DNA of 64,000 nucleotides from Amanita rubescens (Eukaryota; Basidiomycota; Agaricomycetes; Agaricales; Amanitaceae), in the NCBI GenBank assembly GCA_015039365.1, contig WION01000170.1:1-64000 (forward strand). Direction: 5' to 3'. Below are positions 10,379-21,891 of the stretch, piece by piece. The position numbers were made by a program, and so were the translations under genes. Every line of letters begins with the position of its first letter. Position 1 is the stretch's first letter. The notes beneath the pieces were generated by a model. The model saw only the letters and a list, made by a program, of their open reading frames with translations, did no database searches and was not told the origin of the DNA.

Positions 10379-11878
10379 ACTGGAGCCCACCGCTCGGTCC
10401 AGCTTGGATCGCACTCAAACACGCTCACTCGTACTTGCTTTCACACTCTCTCTTCTTGCGCACAGCCCCGGAGGCTTTCATCTCCTTCTGGACGGCCCCA
10501 TCAGCTCATCCTTGCTCACACACGTCCATTGGTTACCGCCAAACGCACTGCCTCTGCATCCCAGTCCACCGAGCCGCTGCACGACATCTACAGCCTACAG
10601 CCTTATTGGATTCCGCCCGCTGCAGCCCTATCAGACCCCATCGGACCCCTGCTTCCGCATCCCAGCCTGCCGAGACATGCACAAGCGCTAGTGCTAGCCG
10701 CTATCTGCCTCAGCAGCTCCGATCCGCTGGCCTACGCTCTATCCCAAGCACTTGCACCCCGCCGATCGATGCCTACAGCCTACCGAGCCCTTATCGGAGT
10801 CCATCGGAAGCCATCAGAGCTCACCTAGCCAACCACTCGATGTCTGCACCCAGCCATACCCTTATCGGATGCCATCGCACCCCATCTGCATGCACTGCCC
10901 CACAGCACGCACCTGCCTCATGCACTCACGCATTGGACGAAACCGGAGCACGCCCCAGCCAGCCGCATACCATTTATTCCACGCTAACCCACTCCGTCAT
11001 TAATTCGCCGCATTCCTTCCCTTCATCAACACGTGTAGACCACGCCGTCCCCTCCCTTCACCTCTCGCACTCGCTACAGCCGTCCGCCGCCACATTCCAT
11101 GCTCCTGAACACTGCCAGCACCCCGGCATATACTACCAGCACCCTTGCACGCTCCGGTGCCATCTCACCCACGAACGCGAGTCGAAATTCTTTTTTTTTC
11201 CGCTTTTTTTTCTTTTCTCCCCAGGATAGGCATACGGCGTAGCCGTATTCGTTCAAAACGGCCAACTTCCACGCTCACCGGACCCTCGACATCACCTCTC
11301 ATCACTACCGGCATCGTCTCCACACAACCGCCTTGCCACGACACTTGAAGCCCAGAAACGGAGTGTGGGGGACATTGGGACAGACTTGGACACGGATATC
11401 AGTACGCACAGACGCAGGCTCACCTTAGGACCTTTTTACCGCACGCATAGCACCGCCGAAGCCGCCGAATGATTTACTGCCGCGCAAGGTACACCCCTCA
11501 CCGAGCGGGGGTGGCCGGAAATGTGGGATGCGCACCCACACTCGATTTACTTTCTACTGCCGACGATGAACACCGCGACCATGCCATCTGCTACCCCGCA
11601 CCTTGACACTCCCCTCCCCTACACTCTGTCAGCCGCCGCACCACGCCAACTGCCACTGATGACCACCGAGACTACCGACGACATCCGAGCCCCTCGCCAC
11701 CGCCAGTCCTCTTTTAATTCATCGACTACCTACGCATGACCCGATCGGACCCCGCCGACACTCGTCTACACTACCCCTTGCCTCCGACATTCATCCCTCG
11801 CTTCCGACATCCCATCTCGTTCACCACCGACGCGACGCAGGTTGACGAGGACGTCAACGTTTAAAAGTCCCCAGCGGG

Positions 11879-12204
11879 TGTAACGTATCGATTCCGGCTA
11901 TGCTGGAACCGATACTGAAACCCTTCCGACATCCGGACTCGGACCTCCGACACCTCGGACCCCCAACCTCGGCATCGGATACGTCTCGGACCGAGTAGCG
12001 CACATAGTACACGAGGTACACAGTATATATTATGTCGTAGTTAGTTCGGATATACATCTCCTTCTCCCCCGCACTGCGCATCTACTTTCCGAGCTCAACG
12101 AGTGCGACCGAGCTCGGACGAGCACCTTTCGGTGCTGCCGAACTCGCCGGCCGCATCGCATCTCGGAGGCTGCACCCCAAGTCAGCCTCTCTTGCGTTGT
12201 TTCA
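11879..12204 (+). repeat. Right LTR of the coding-poor element
   Basis: 326 bp, colinear with 10053-10378 with scattered substitutions and small indels. It is followed by GCGC, matching the bases before the left LTR. Confidence 0.85.
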
Positions 12205-15200
12205 GCGCCAATCTAAGGGTTTAAAGTTAGCACGACCGCGCCCAAGAAGTATTATGAGAACTTGGAAGTACAGTACTTTTAATGTCGTCCGTGTTAGCAT
12301 TATCGGGTCCAACAAATATGAGAGCAACATCAAATCTCGAAGCGGCGGCGAGGTTGTCTCGAGCCTCGAGGTTGCGGCCGGGCGTGGATAGCGTCAACAG
12401 TGGCGCCGTCTCGTACACTGGCATCGCAAAATTTGATCTTGTGATACACGTCAACCTTTTCTTTCGGAAATCCTATATAGCCAGCCATATCTTCTAGTTG
12501 ACGTGTCGTTTGAACATTTGGTTCCGAGAGTAACACGACATATCTTGCAAGCGCTGGGCGGAAAAATCGCGCAAAGTATGCGGACTCCAACGTATCGAAG
12601 CTTACTGACCGAACGTTGGGATGCTTCGCCATTTTCATGATCCGTGGCTGGATAAGCGGGGGAAGGGAGCATTGATTCGTATTTATTCTCCTCCGAGGCG
12701 ACGATAATACAGATAGGCACCGTCCAATGTACTTTTCCTGTTGTAATACCTTCTCCTTGCGCTCGAGCCATATAGTCATTTGCTTGAATTCATTCTTATG
12801 GTTGGTTGCTTTGTACGCGTCCTTGGCAAGATCAATGTGGAGACGCTCGGTGTATTCGGTATTGTAATTGTCTGTTGTCCCGAACAACTGGATTGTTCGT
12901 ACATAATGTCGCAGGGCATGGAGTTTGGGAAGGTTCATTTGTTCCCAAACCCCCGTCTCAATGAAAACATTCATTTCTGCATGAAACCTGTCCAGCGAGT
13001 TGGCAAGACTACTCAGAGTTTCACTAGATTGACGTGGATACGAAGCAATATAGGTGAAATCCAGAATGGCACGGATTGCGCGAACAACAGAAAAAGATGT
13101 CGCTTGTGGAACTGAAGCTGGTGCGCGTATCAGAAGACCTAGAAGAAATCGACACATCTCATTGTGTTCTTGTCTGGTGACGCGAGATAGAGATGAAATT
13201 CCGTGAGGAAAAATATGAATATGGTGATTCGGAGGAAACTGTCTGCAACGAGCATTGATCTCCGTGGCACCATATATGCTGATTATCCACGAAAATACAT
13301 GCTTTATAACCCCTTGATATAATTGGTGGAGGAGATCCGGTGTTATGGAACGATAGATGTTAACATAGGGTAAATCTTTCCAAAATGGCTGAAAGATGGG
13401 CTTGATCTTTTCGGCGTTGCACGTTTCATCGAAAATCTCGAAGTTCTCAGAAGCAGATTCGAGGGCTTTGAGGATAGCGCCCATGCTGCGAAATTCGAGT
13501 CCAAGGGTGGGGTCACCCAGGTTGTCTTTCTCGGTTTTGCATTTTGGACAATTCCCACTTTTGACGCACGTCACAAGGACTTGTTCAGGGTAATCAGCAG
13601 CGTGAACAGCAAACAGGGGGTGGACCCGATGGGTCGCTCCACGTCCAGTTCGCATGTTGACTCCATTGATTCCAGCGTCCTTCAAGGGTGAAAGGATCCG
13701 ATGCAAGCAGGTGTGGTAGAGGTTGATCAGCGCTCGGCGACGAGATTCCACGTTGTGGATATGTTCGAGCTTCGTGGTTGGGAGGTATGCAAGAAGAATG
13801 TGTGATTGGGATGATGGTTTGCGACGGATGTGTTTTGGTATATTACCGATCGTCAGATACACAGGATAAGCTTGCTTTGATCGAAAAAGCGTGACTTGGG
13901 TCTTGTCGGATGACAATATCACGGGGACAATGGTAGCGCCCGGTTTCCGACGTTCGAGTTCAATCTCAATACGAATTGAAGGATTGAGTGGCAAATCTTT
14001 CGGAACCATGATGATTTCTTACCTGCGTCGACCACCACCAGTCCCCAGTATTCATTTCGTGGTAATAGCGGCTTTGTTTTGTTCCATCTTTCCAATGTTT
14101 CTCAGGCTTCAGCAAAAGCACGCGGTCAAAGTCTGGATCGCTGAACAACGCTTCGATACACTTGATGATATCGCGGTAATAAACATCGAAAGCTTCTCCA
14201 TCCACAGAAATTGATTTTTGGATGAACTGGGGCCGGCCAGGGAGCTTAGAATCGATGATGCTGTTCAGTTCGCGAGAATTTCCATACGATAGGTTGAGAC
14301 TTTCTCGCAGCTATCCATCGTCAGCACGTCTAGTTCAGAGAAAAACATAGCAATAAAAACGCACGCCGTCAATGTTGAGAAAGTCTGTAACCGCGGTGGA
14401 TCCTGGACCTCGCAACTTAGCCCAACGCGCAATTTCCCAGTCCAGCTTCGAGTTGAACGGTGCCCATGCATTCTCGAATGTTGTGGGTTCGTTCTCGTGG
14501 TTCAAATGCACTGGTGACACATTATCAGACCTGATCGGAGTGCCGGCACGTTTGCCGGGGAAGCTTTCAGTGCAGAAATTTGGTGGTGGCGGCGTCTGAT
14601 CATGCAGAGTCGATCTGGAAATACTGAGTGAGATGGTGGATGACGTTGGGTCAACTTCTTCCTCGTATGGTAAAGGCTGCGCTACCATCGCCTCAGGAGG
14701 CGGCAAGTTCACCGGGTCTTCTGCATTTGACGACTGGACAACACCGCCTTCGTCATCTTCCGAGTCGGACACTTGACATGTATCAATGCTGTCAATAATA
14801 TCGGCCGGTGATGCTAACTCAACGTTTTTGATGCTGAGAACAAATTAACACGGTAGATCAGCCTACTAAATGACCGGCACAACAGGTTACTGACGTGTCT
14901 TCGAATTCAAAATGCATATCAATATCAGGTCCCAGGGAACCATCTGTAGCGCCGGGGGGCGGGGACTCTGGACTTGTCGCATCTGAGTCAATATCCATAG
15001 CGTTATCATCTAGTAGGATGTGTGAAATAACGCATCAATGATATGAGTGACATGGTTTTACACGTACTGACCTGCCGACTCTGATTCTGATACAGACTCT
15101 GAGGTTGCTGATGAAGCATAATCACCACGCTGAACGCTGGAGCTACTACTAGGAATCGATGTCAATGGATCATCAAGATCCATCAGTGCTATGCATTTGA

Positions 15201-15272
15201 GTTTTTCGTTTGCCAAAGGTGCTTGTTCAAGCCATTTGTGGTAGGAAAGGAGCGATGGCACGCAGGGCAGGT
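12205..15272 (-). pseudogene. Plavaka transposase, main part
   Basis: Minus-strand exons: a short zinc-finger-like start (CPACHRSF..LNKHLWQTKN, about 15272-15200), an acidic/Ser-rich linker, the exon around 14772-14398 (WAKLRGPGSTAVTDFL), a middle exon to about 14010 ending TGDWWWSTQ, and the large exon from about 13953. That exon carries PVILSSDKTQ, YPVYLTIGNIPKHIRRKPS, CPKC and a long catalytic core. Introns of 55-60 bases with GT-AG ends join them in phase. The frame breaks inside the zinc finger (~15200) and again near 12340-12430. With the two insertions, the gene is dead here. Confidence 0.8.
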
Positions 15273-15599
15273 GCGAGACATGATAAGCCTAGTGAGAACG
15301 CTGTAGTTTGAGAGAATTTGCAACTATCTTCATCAGCACACCGTTTTTAGTAATGTCATATCCCCGAGGACTCGGGGATCGGTCCGAGTTCGAATGCCCA
15401 CGTTGCGTAGTAGTATACAGTGACCGTGATATCGGGCCGTCAGATGTGGTCGAGTTTGGCCGATATCGATGGGGGTTCATATTAGGAGTGTCCGCAGTTC
15501 CGCGTTTGTCAGTTCCACGTCAATGTGTGTATAGAAACTTGCAGATGATACCGTATTATGTGGTTGCACTACGAGAACTATAATCTTAAACTGTGGAAC

Positions 15600-17224
15600 A
15601 CAAGAACGAGAACTTAAACGCACGTATGACACCAACATTGAACTTTAGCACACGAGCCAGAGCGGCTGCTTATTCCCGTTGTCTTTGCTCTGCCTGGGAG
15701 CACCCATCGCAAAATCGTCATTGGCCTGCAAACTCTCCATTCCATCTTCAATGCCCGCTACGCCGACACCTTCCACTCCGACACCCATAGCCATGTTCAA
15801 GCTTTCGCCAACGACGCCTGTACTTCCGGCAGCGTCGGAAATGATGATGTGTGCGTCGCGGTCACCTACGCCAGCTGGTGCCGCAGCCCGATCACCGAGA
15901 GGCCCAAATCGTGGCTGACGAGTGGCATTGCACGCGCAGTACGTTCCGGAGAGGGAGATGCGGATGCTCAAGCGGGTGTAGATCCCGAGCTCAACGCGTG
16001 GCTATGAGGGTATATGGGCAAATCCAGCTAAGGTCTCTGGCCAGTGTTCAGGGCAGCGTTGATATGCAGATGTCGATCGCCGCGGCAGGCAGTGGCGGTA
16101 CTGGTGCTACGGTTTGCAAGGCGCGATCGGGGATGCGGTTCATGTTGATGTCGCCATCTGCGTCGTGTTCGGGCTCGTCCTCGGTTTCCGTCTCAGCGCG
16201 GGAAGTGTCGGTGGAAGCGGAGGTGTCGCGTCTGTATTCTGACGCGAGAGAAGCTTGCTGAGGTTGGTTCTCATTGAGGAGACCGTGGGGAGTGGCGTGA
16301 GTATGGCATTGGGTGATATTGGGCATTGGAGAGGGAAGGGTCGGTTCGTCCCACGCTGGCCAAGCAACAATAGTTCCGCTGCGATCTCGGACAACGTTGG
16401 CAATGACTGCAGAGCCAACGGTGGTGATGGAAGCATCGGTCCCAGGTTCGCTGTCACCACTGCTGTTGGGGCCCTGCCTTCCTCCCGTGATAGCTGGAGT
16501 GGGTCGTGTGCGGGTTCGGTGGGGTGACAGGTCCATAAACTCGTCCTAGGAATTGTTAGTTGAGTTCCAAACAATGAAAAAAGTAAGTACATACGACAAA
16601 TGGTCCTTCGATCGTGATCGCCTGTACATTCCGGAGACGTTGTAGCCTAATCTGTTCATTCAATAATCGTTGCTGTAGTTGCTCGTATTGAACTTGTCTC
16701 TGAAGCGCACGAGCCAGAGCTGCTGCTTCCTCCCGTTGTCTTTGCTCCGCCTGGGCCAATCTTCGAGCCTGTCGCTGTTCTCGAGACTTGCGAGGGATGC
16801 CAGTCGCACTGGAGCTAGGACCGATGGCAAACCCTTTACTGGCGAGCCAGGCCTCAAGAACGCAACCAACTGCATCCAAAGCACCGGCTTGGACAATGCG
16901 GCTCCTAATTGGCTCACTCCCCCGCACACCGATGTTGACGACACACTGGAAAGCCAAGGAAAAACGGTATGCAGCGTGTTTGTCGAAATTTGTCGGATTT
17001 AGTGTTGGCGCCAGTTTTTGCGGGTGGTATCCGGAAGGAGTAAGGCCGTAAACGACGGTAGGATTCTCTGGTGGGGGTGGGGAGAGGCAAAAATCCCAAA
17101 GCATGGTAATGAGGTGCTCAAGCCCGCCATCCATCGTCATGATTTCTCGTATACATCGAGGTGCCAAGGTATTGGAGAAGTTGAAACCAGTTGGTGAGCG
17201 GCAGCGGAGCAATAAGCAAGCCAC
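15600..17224 (-). pseudogene. Conserved fungal protein of unknown function, truncated/broken copy
   Basis: The exon 17224 to about 16610 encodes a well-formed domain (FNFSNTLAPRCIREIMTMDG; VVNIGVRGSEPIRSRIVQAG) followed by an Arg/Gln/Glu/Ala coiled coil. I recognise it as a conserved Agaricomycete sequence, perhaps armadillo-like, but cannot name it. An intron near 16549-16608 joins it in phase to a second exon to about 16026 with a Ser/Pro/acidic region. Further fragments continue to 15600 only with frame changes. Bases 15656-15703 repeat part of 16711-16758 (the coiled-coil codons). An N-terminal half expected upstream of 17224 is absent. It abuts the Plavaka element. Confidence 0.5.
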
Positions 17225-18277
17225 CAGTACGCGTAGGCTCCGCGTGCGGCGGCGTGCACAAGCACTATTTTACACGCAAAAGATTGAATTTCGCTCAATA
17301 TACCATCAGACAGGATGAAGACACGTACGCCATTTATTCTTGTGGGACATGTTTTTCACCTGTAACATTAGGACATCAGTACTATACAGTGCAAAATCCG
17401 GGAATTCCCCACACTCACATCCTTCGTTCTCTTAGCACTTCTACTCTAGTTGCTACAAGCATCTTGAGAGCAACTAGAAAGTTCCCAGCGCAATCATCTT
17501 GTTTGAGTTACGAGTATGTGGTGTCAAGGTCATCTTCGGACGCGGCCTTCCTAGTACTCGGTGCGCTGAATAATCAGGACAACGTTATTGGAATTTGGAA
17601 TTGAACCATGAAACTCCCGTAAATGGCAACTTGGAGGCCTGGACACAATCGTCCAGGACCGGTCTTAATCATGCTGCAGCAGTCATTAATGACATTGCTA
17701 TGATCGACTGGATCACCGCACACAGGTGTAGCATGACACGTGAGAGATCTTTTCGGTAATTTATACGTAATTGCCGTATAAATTCCCTGCTTTTTCTCAG
17801 AGTGCAGTAGGCCGCCAAGTTCAGCGTTCAAGATATTCTATACCTGTGCCGCATAGTGACGATGTTTTCAATGAACGGAATTCAATACTGTACTTGGAGA
17901 ATGGTAAATCAAATGAATAGCCTGGCCTGTTACTAATTACTGCGACTTACCGTAGTAAGGTTGCACACTGGCAGTCCATTTGGCAGCATGTTCAGTTATT
18001 CAAGTTCACGCGTTGTGTTTCATTTTCCAAATGCGAGCCATGCTATTGCACATGTATCATATCCTAGACGTGGAATCCCTGTATTTTTACAATTACTTCT
18101 GCAGTAAATGATCAACTATTTTCTCGTACGACGCAATTCAACTTTTGATCACTTACAAACACACCATAACCTCAAAGTCAATTTGCCGAGTCCAAGTTTA
18201 AGTTCCGTGTTCAACTCCTTGTTTGGATCGTCGCCTGCTACCGAATTTGTTGCTTTCAGCTTAGCGTTCACTCTACC
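17225..18277. other. Intergenic, no gene recognised
   Basis: Only short open frames without motifs. The stretch near 17927-17955 (TAATTACTGC..TTACC) loosely resembles the inverted form of 21355-21375, which might mark ends of an element containing the DUF6532-type gene. The likeness is weak. Confidence 0.35.
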
Positions 18278-21128
18278 ATGCCCACTCGTCGCTCTCAACT
18301 CAAATCTGAGTCTACTGCTGCAAAAGCCGGAAGAGCTTTGACACCTGACGAGGAAGTTATGCTTGTGGAACTGCTGAAAAAGAAAGCGTTGAACCTCGAT
18401 GATGTGTTTGACGGCAATGCAGCTGCGAGCCAGGCCTCAAGCAATGAGTCTGGTAAGTACCTTTCAAAGTCTTCGCTTGTACACTTGAATGATGGTCACA
18501 TTTGCTCTAGCTGGCCCTCGCCGGAGCCTTAGGAACCGTAATCAAGTTGCTGCTACAGCCGAGACAACATCAGGTAAGTCACAGAAGTTTTAACTAAAGA
18601 TTGTTACTAACCTAGTACCTGGGTCCTGAACATGATTGTCTTGATGTAGCGGCTCAACAAGAGAAGGCACTCCCTGTTAGAAAGGACTTAAACACTGTTC
18701 TTAATTCGAAGAAACGACCTCCCTCATCTCCACGGCAATCAGACAAGTCAAAGGCCGCCAAGGTCACCAGCAAGTCGAAGGCCACCAAGGTGGCGTCGGA
18801 CGGGCGGAAGGCTGCTGCAGCTTCAAATTGTCAGTAAATTTCTGAGGCTTTCATACACATACTGACTGGAATCGTGTTGATATTCAACTATAATAGCGAG
18901 CGCCCCATCCAAGTCTGGCATCACACAATTCACACCTAGTGCTGTGAAAACCGTTGATGCGACGCAGGTGACAAGTCGGCCAAAGCCAAAGCCGAAGAAC
19001 AAGTCGACATCTGCGGCTGCCCCACAGAGCAGCATGACGACAATGGCTGCAGCTGTCAATGTGACAGCCAATGTCTTAACTAGTACCGGCAGCGGTGCTG
19101 AGGAGGAGGCTCACGCTCCAGAAAATGGCAGGCCGGTCACTACTGAACCAGGTACAGCTTTACTCGTGATTAGGATTTGCAAATGCTCACCGTCTTTATA
19201 CCTCAGGATTGGAAGCATCGGAGGACGAGCCTATGACTGACGCTGATGAAATGCCCTTCATGGCACCAGAAATGGACATTGACACCGATGTAGCCATGTC
19301 GGACATCAGTGAACACGACGAGCGTAAGTAAAAAGCATTTCCTCTTGATTCCCACAATTGCCAACCGGGATCATCGATCACTTGTAGAACTGATGAACCG
19401 ACATCTTGAACTTTCTGATGTGGAGCCAGTTGCCAGAAAACCATCATCCAAAATTGGAACTAATCAGGCCCAGGTGGCCCGGGCCTCCGAGGATACAGAT
19501 GTACACAGAGAAAATTTGAGATTGAACGTGAACCAAGCCATTCACTGACCTAAAACATTAGCCTGATGAAGATGTTGGCAATGAGACGATCCGACAACTG
19601 CCACAAGAGGAAGCCACAGACGAAGAAAATGTTAACCTGGAACAGTTGACCCCAAAGAAGCCATCTTTGCCACCACGGCAACTTCGCCGCACGTACGCAG
19701 TTCAAGATCTCCAAGCAGGTCAGATCGTGGCCCATCAATTGCAACTTATTTTACTCACCTCCCGTCCATAGTAGTGACCGCTGCAACAGCAGCTGTCTCC
19801 AGCAACAATCCAACAACTCAGCTGGTCAGCGACACTCATAACGCTGAACCCAAACCTCGCACAGCCAAAGAGGTTCAGAAAGAGGCTAAAAGGATTATTG
19901 AGGTATTGCCACCGCCACCACGTGTAATGATCCCGTTCAACCATTGATCCAAATTTAGACGGCCGTGTGGGATAGCGATTGCTCCTCAGTTCAAGATGTT
20001 GAGAATACCGAAAAGCCCATTCGGAAGAGAGTTACTGAGGCCAAGAGCTCGGGAGCATCCAGAAATAGTATTGGCTTCAGCAAATATCCAGCGTATATGC
20101 AACTAGATCTCTCCTCGACTACTCCCAAGCTTCTTCAGCAAACTTTGCAGGTCAAGAGCATCATCCGCCAGGCTATTGATGAATTCACAGTCGAGTTCCT
20201 TCTCACAAATGCGTTCCCTTCTGAAACTGAGCGCTTGAAGAACCATAGGGAGGTCTTGGTCAAATTAGCGCGAGACGCTAACTTTGCCGAGATGGCCGAA
20301 GGTATTGAGAAAGATCTAAACTACTACAAGGGGCTTGTCGGCATGGTGCGCTAGTAGTATCCTCAACTGCGAGTTCCTGATTAACTGAATTCCCTTTCAA
20401 GGCCCACAAGCGCCTAAACAATGTCCGGAGAAACCTCAAGGAAGCGGTTCTGGGTTCCATCGATACCCTTTACGACATCAACAAGTGCAAACGTTTGAGT
20501 TTTGATGATCTATTTGGAACGAAATATTACATATTCCCGTCCGACGATAAAGGTGTAAGTTGCTTCAGTTCAAGCTACTCTTTCTTACCACTGATTCACT
20601 TACCCCCGGTCGCACACCAGGGCTTGGACAAGGCCAAACCTTATCTGAACCCAGGCCTGATCAGTTTTGCACGAAATTCCTTCATGACTAAGACCGGATA
20701 CAAGAAATACCTAGAGAGGTTTCCTGTACATAATGGCAAGACCGAAATGCATCCGGAATTACTTGCACTTTTTTCAATGCTGGTAAGCATTCTGTTCATC
20801 CTAGTCACCACCATCACATTCACGAGGCATTTAGATCCACGCCGCGCTCCTAGAAAAGGTCCGGCAAACTTCATTCTCTTATATGGCCAACATTTACCAC
20901 AGCCACGTCAAAACCTTGGAAGTCATGAAAAGGGCAAAAAAGTCGCAATATCACGAGATAATGGGGACTTTCTGGAGGACAGCCATGTGAGTTGCTACAG
21001 CCTACAGTTTTGATCTTGATCCCTACTAATAACCGTGATCTAGGTGCCTAGACAATGACGACGACAATGCCTACATCGCCGAAAGCGAGCAAACTCTTAG
21101 GTTCATGGGCCTTGAATCTGGCAACTAA
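18278..21128 (+). CDS. DUF6532-type protein, multi-exon
   Basis: Starts at ATG 18278 (MPTRRSQLK). At least ten exons are joined by introns of about 50-60 bases with clean GT-AG ends (for example donors at 18453, 18573 and 18831). The N-terminal half is low-complexity, rich in Lys/Ser/Pro/Ala. The C-terminal ~270 residues form the conserved domain: a VKSIIRQAIDEFTVEFLL start, then VLVKLARD, then FPVHNGKTEMHPELLALFSM, ending HSHVKTLEVMKRAKK and FMGLESGN. Function is unknown; such genes are highly expanded in Agaricomycetes. One base too many near 20886 breaks the frame between GPANF and the ANIYHSHV block. Confidence 0.65.
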
Positions 21129-21257
21129 GCGGGAGTAGTAGATACTAGATACTTTTTTTCGCCTCGTTTATCTTACAGCATCAATGATTAATGGTTTTCG
21201 TGAAACTACTGGCATTACTCTGAGTTTTCTCAACTTTTACCGGAAATGGTGCGGAAA

Positions 21258-21371
21258 TTATAGCCGGGTGACGGCCGCGGCGGGCAGCGATAACTTGCAG
21301 GTAATGTGCAGTAATTATAGCCGGGTGACGGCCGCGGCGGGCAGCGGTAACTTGCAGGTAATGTGCAGTAA
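21258..21371. repeat. 57-bp tandem repeat, two copies
   Basis: Units 21258-21314 and 21315-21371 differ at one base and share a GC-rich core (GACGGCCGCGGCGGGCAGCG). They sit between the DUF6532-type gene and the duplicated NACHT block. Confidence 0.85.
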
Positions 21372-21891
21372 TTACCGGAAAACCGGCGGAAATTTCCCAT
21401 TACGATAAAATTGGGGGAAAGAAATCCTGATTCCGGGAAATTTCCGGTATTTACTTCTAATTATAGGTCGTTACCGGACTAGGGATTTTCCTGATGCACG
21501 CGTTATCCGCTGACGGTATGGTATCGACGTCAGCGTTGTTTGCACCATCATCGACGGTTAAAGGTTCTTCGACACCGTCGCTCCTCGCGGTTTACACTAC
21601 TACCCTTTTACTAAGAGGGGGCGACGCCGGCGAGCTTCCTGGGGAGGGGAGGATCGGGGGAGGATCGGAATGACAGGAGTTTCGTCGAGGGGTAGTTCAA
21701 CGTTCAAACGTTCAAACTCAAGTTACGATCGCGTGGCGGAATGCAAGCGTGCACACTCAAACTCTTTGATACACTTAGCGTCTTAGGCATTCAGGCCAAC
21801 ATGTCGCTACTAAGCTCAGTACTGTTCCTTTATCGCCTTATGATTCTCTATTATCCGCTGTCCATAACTATGCGAAAAAACCAGTTATCAA

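Larger units (their letters stand above)
10053..12204 (+). mobile_element. Coding-poor LTR element (LARD/TRIM-like, non-autonomous)
   Basis: Two direct repeats of 326 bp (10053-10378 and 11879-12204) start TGTAAC and end in CA. They flank 1.5 kb with no gag, protease, integrase or RT motif. The four bases GCGC lie just before 10053 and just after 12204, a likely short target duplication. Two bases after the left LTR, TGGAGCCCACCGC fits a primer-binding site starting with TGG. The LTRs differ at perhaps 7-8 percent of positions, so it is older than the copia insertion. The 317-residue open frame at 10276-11229 is Ser/Pro/His/Arg-rich and looks like a composition effect. A long pyrimidine tract lies at 11185-11220. 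Confidence 0.85.
4500..15272 (-). mobile_element. Plavaka-type (CMC superfamily) DNA transposon, split by two LTR elements
   Basis: A single transposase gene can be followed on the minus strand from about 15272 down to a stop codon at 4502-4500 if two later insertions are removed: the coding-poor LTR element 10053-12204 and the copia element 4513-9703. The pieces 12205-15272, 9704-10052 and 4500-4512 then read as one family: an N-terminal zinc-finger-like segment, a central ILSSDKTQ block, and a C-terminal block containing DTFYVNPFTDR. I could not identify the terminal inverted repeats; the element must extend somewhat beyond both coordinates (about 4050-4500 on the left and 15300-15600 on the right). 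Confidence 0.75.

Noticed and set aside
10276..11229. A 317-residue open frame inside the coding-poor LTR element
   Set aside because: Composition is dominated by Ser, Pro, His, Arg and Ala with no domain, and overlapping frames are also open; typical of GC/pyrimidine-rich DNA without stops.
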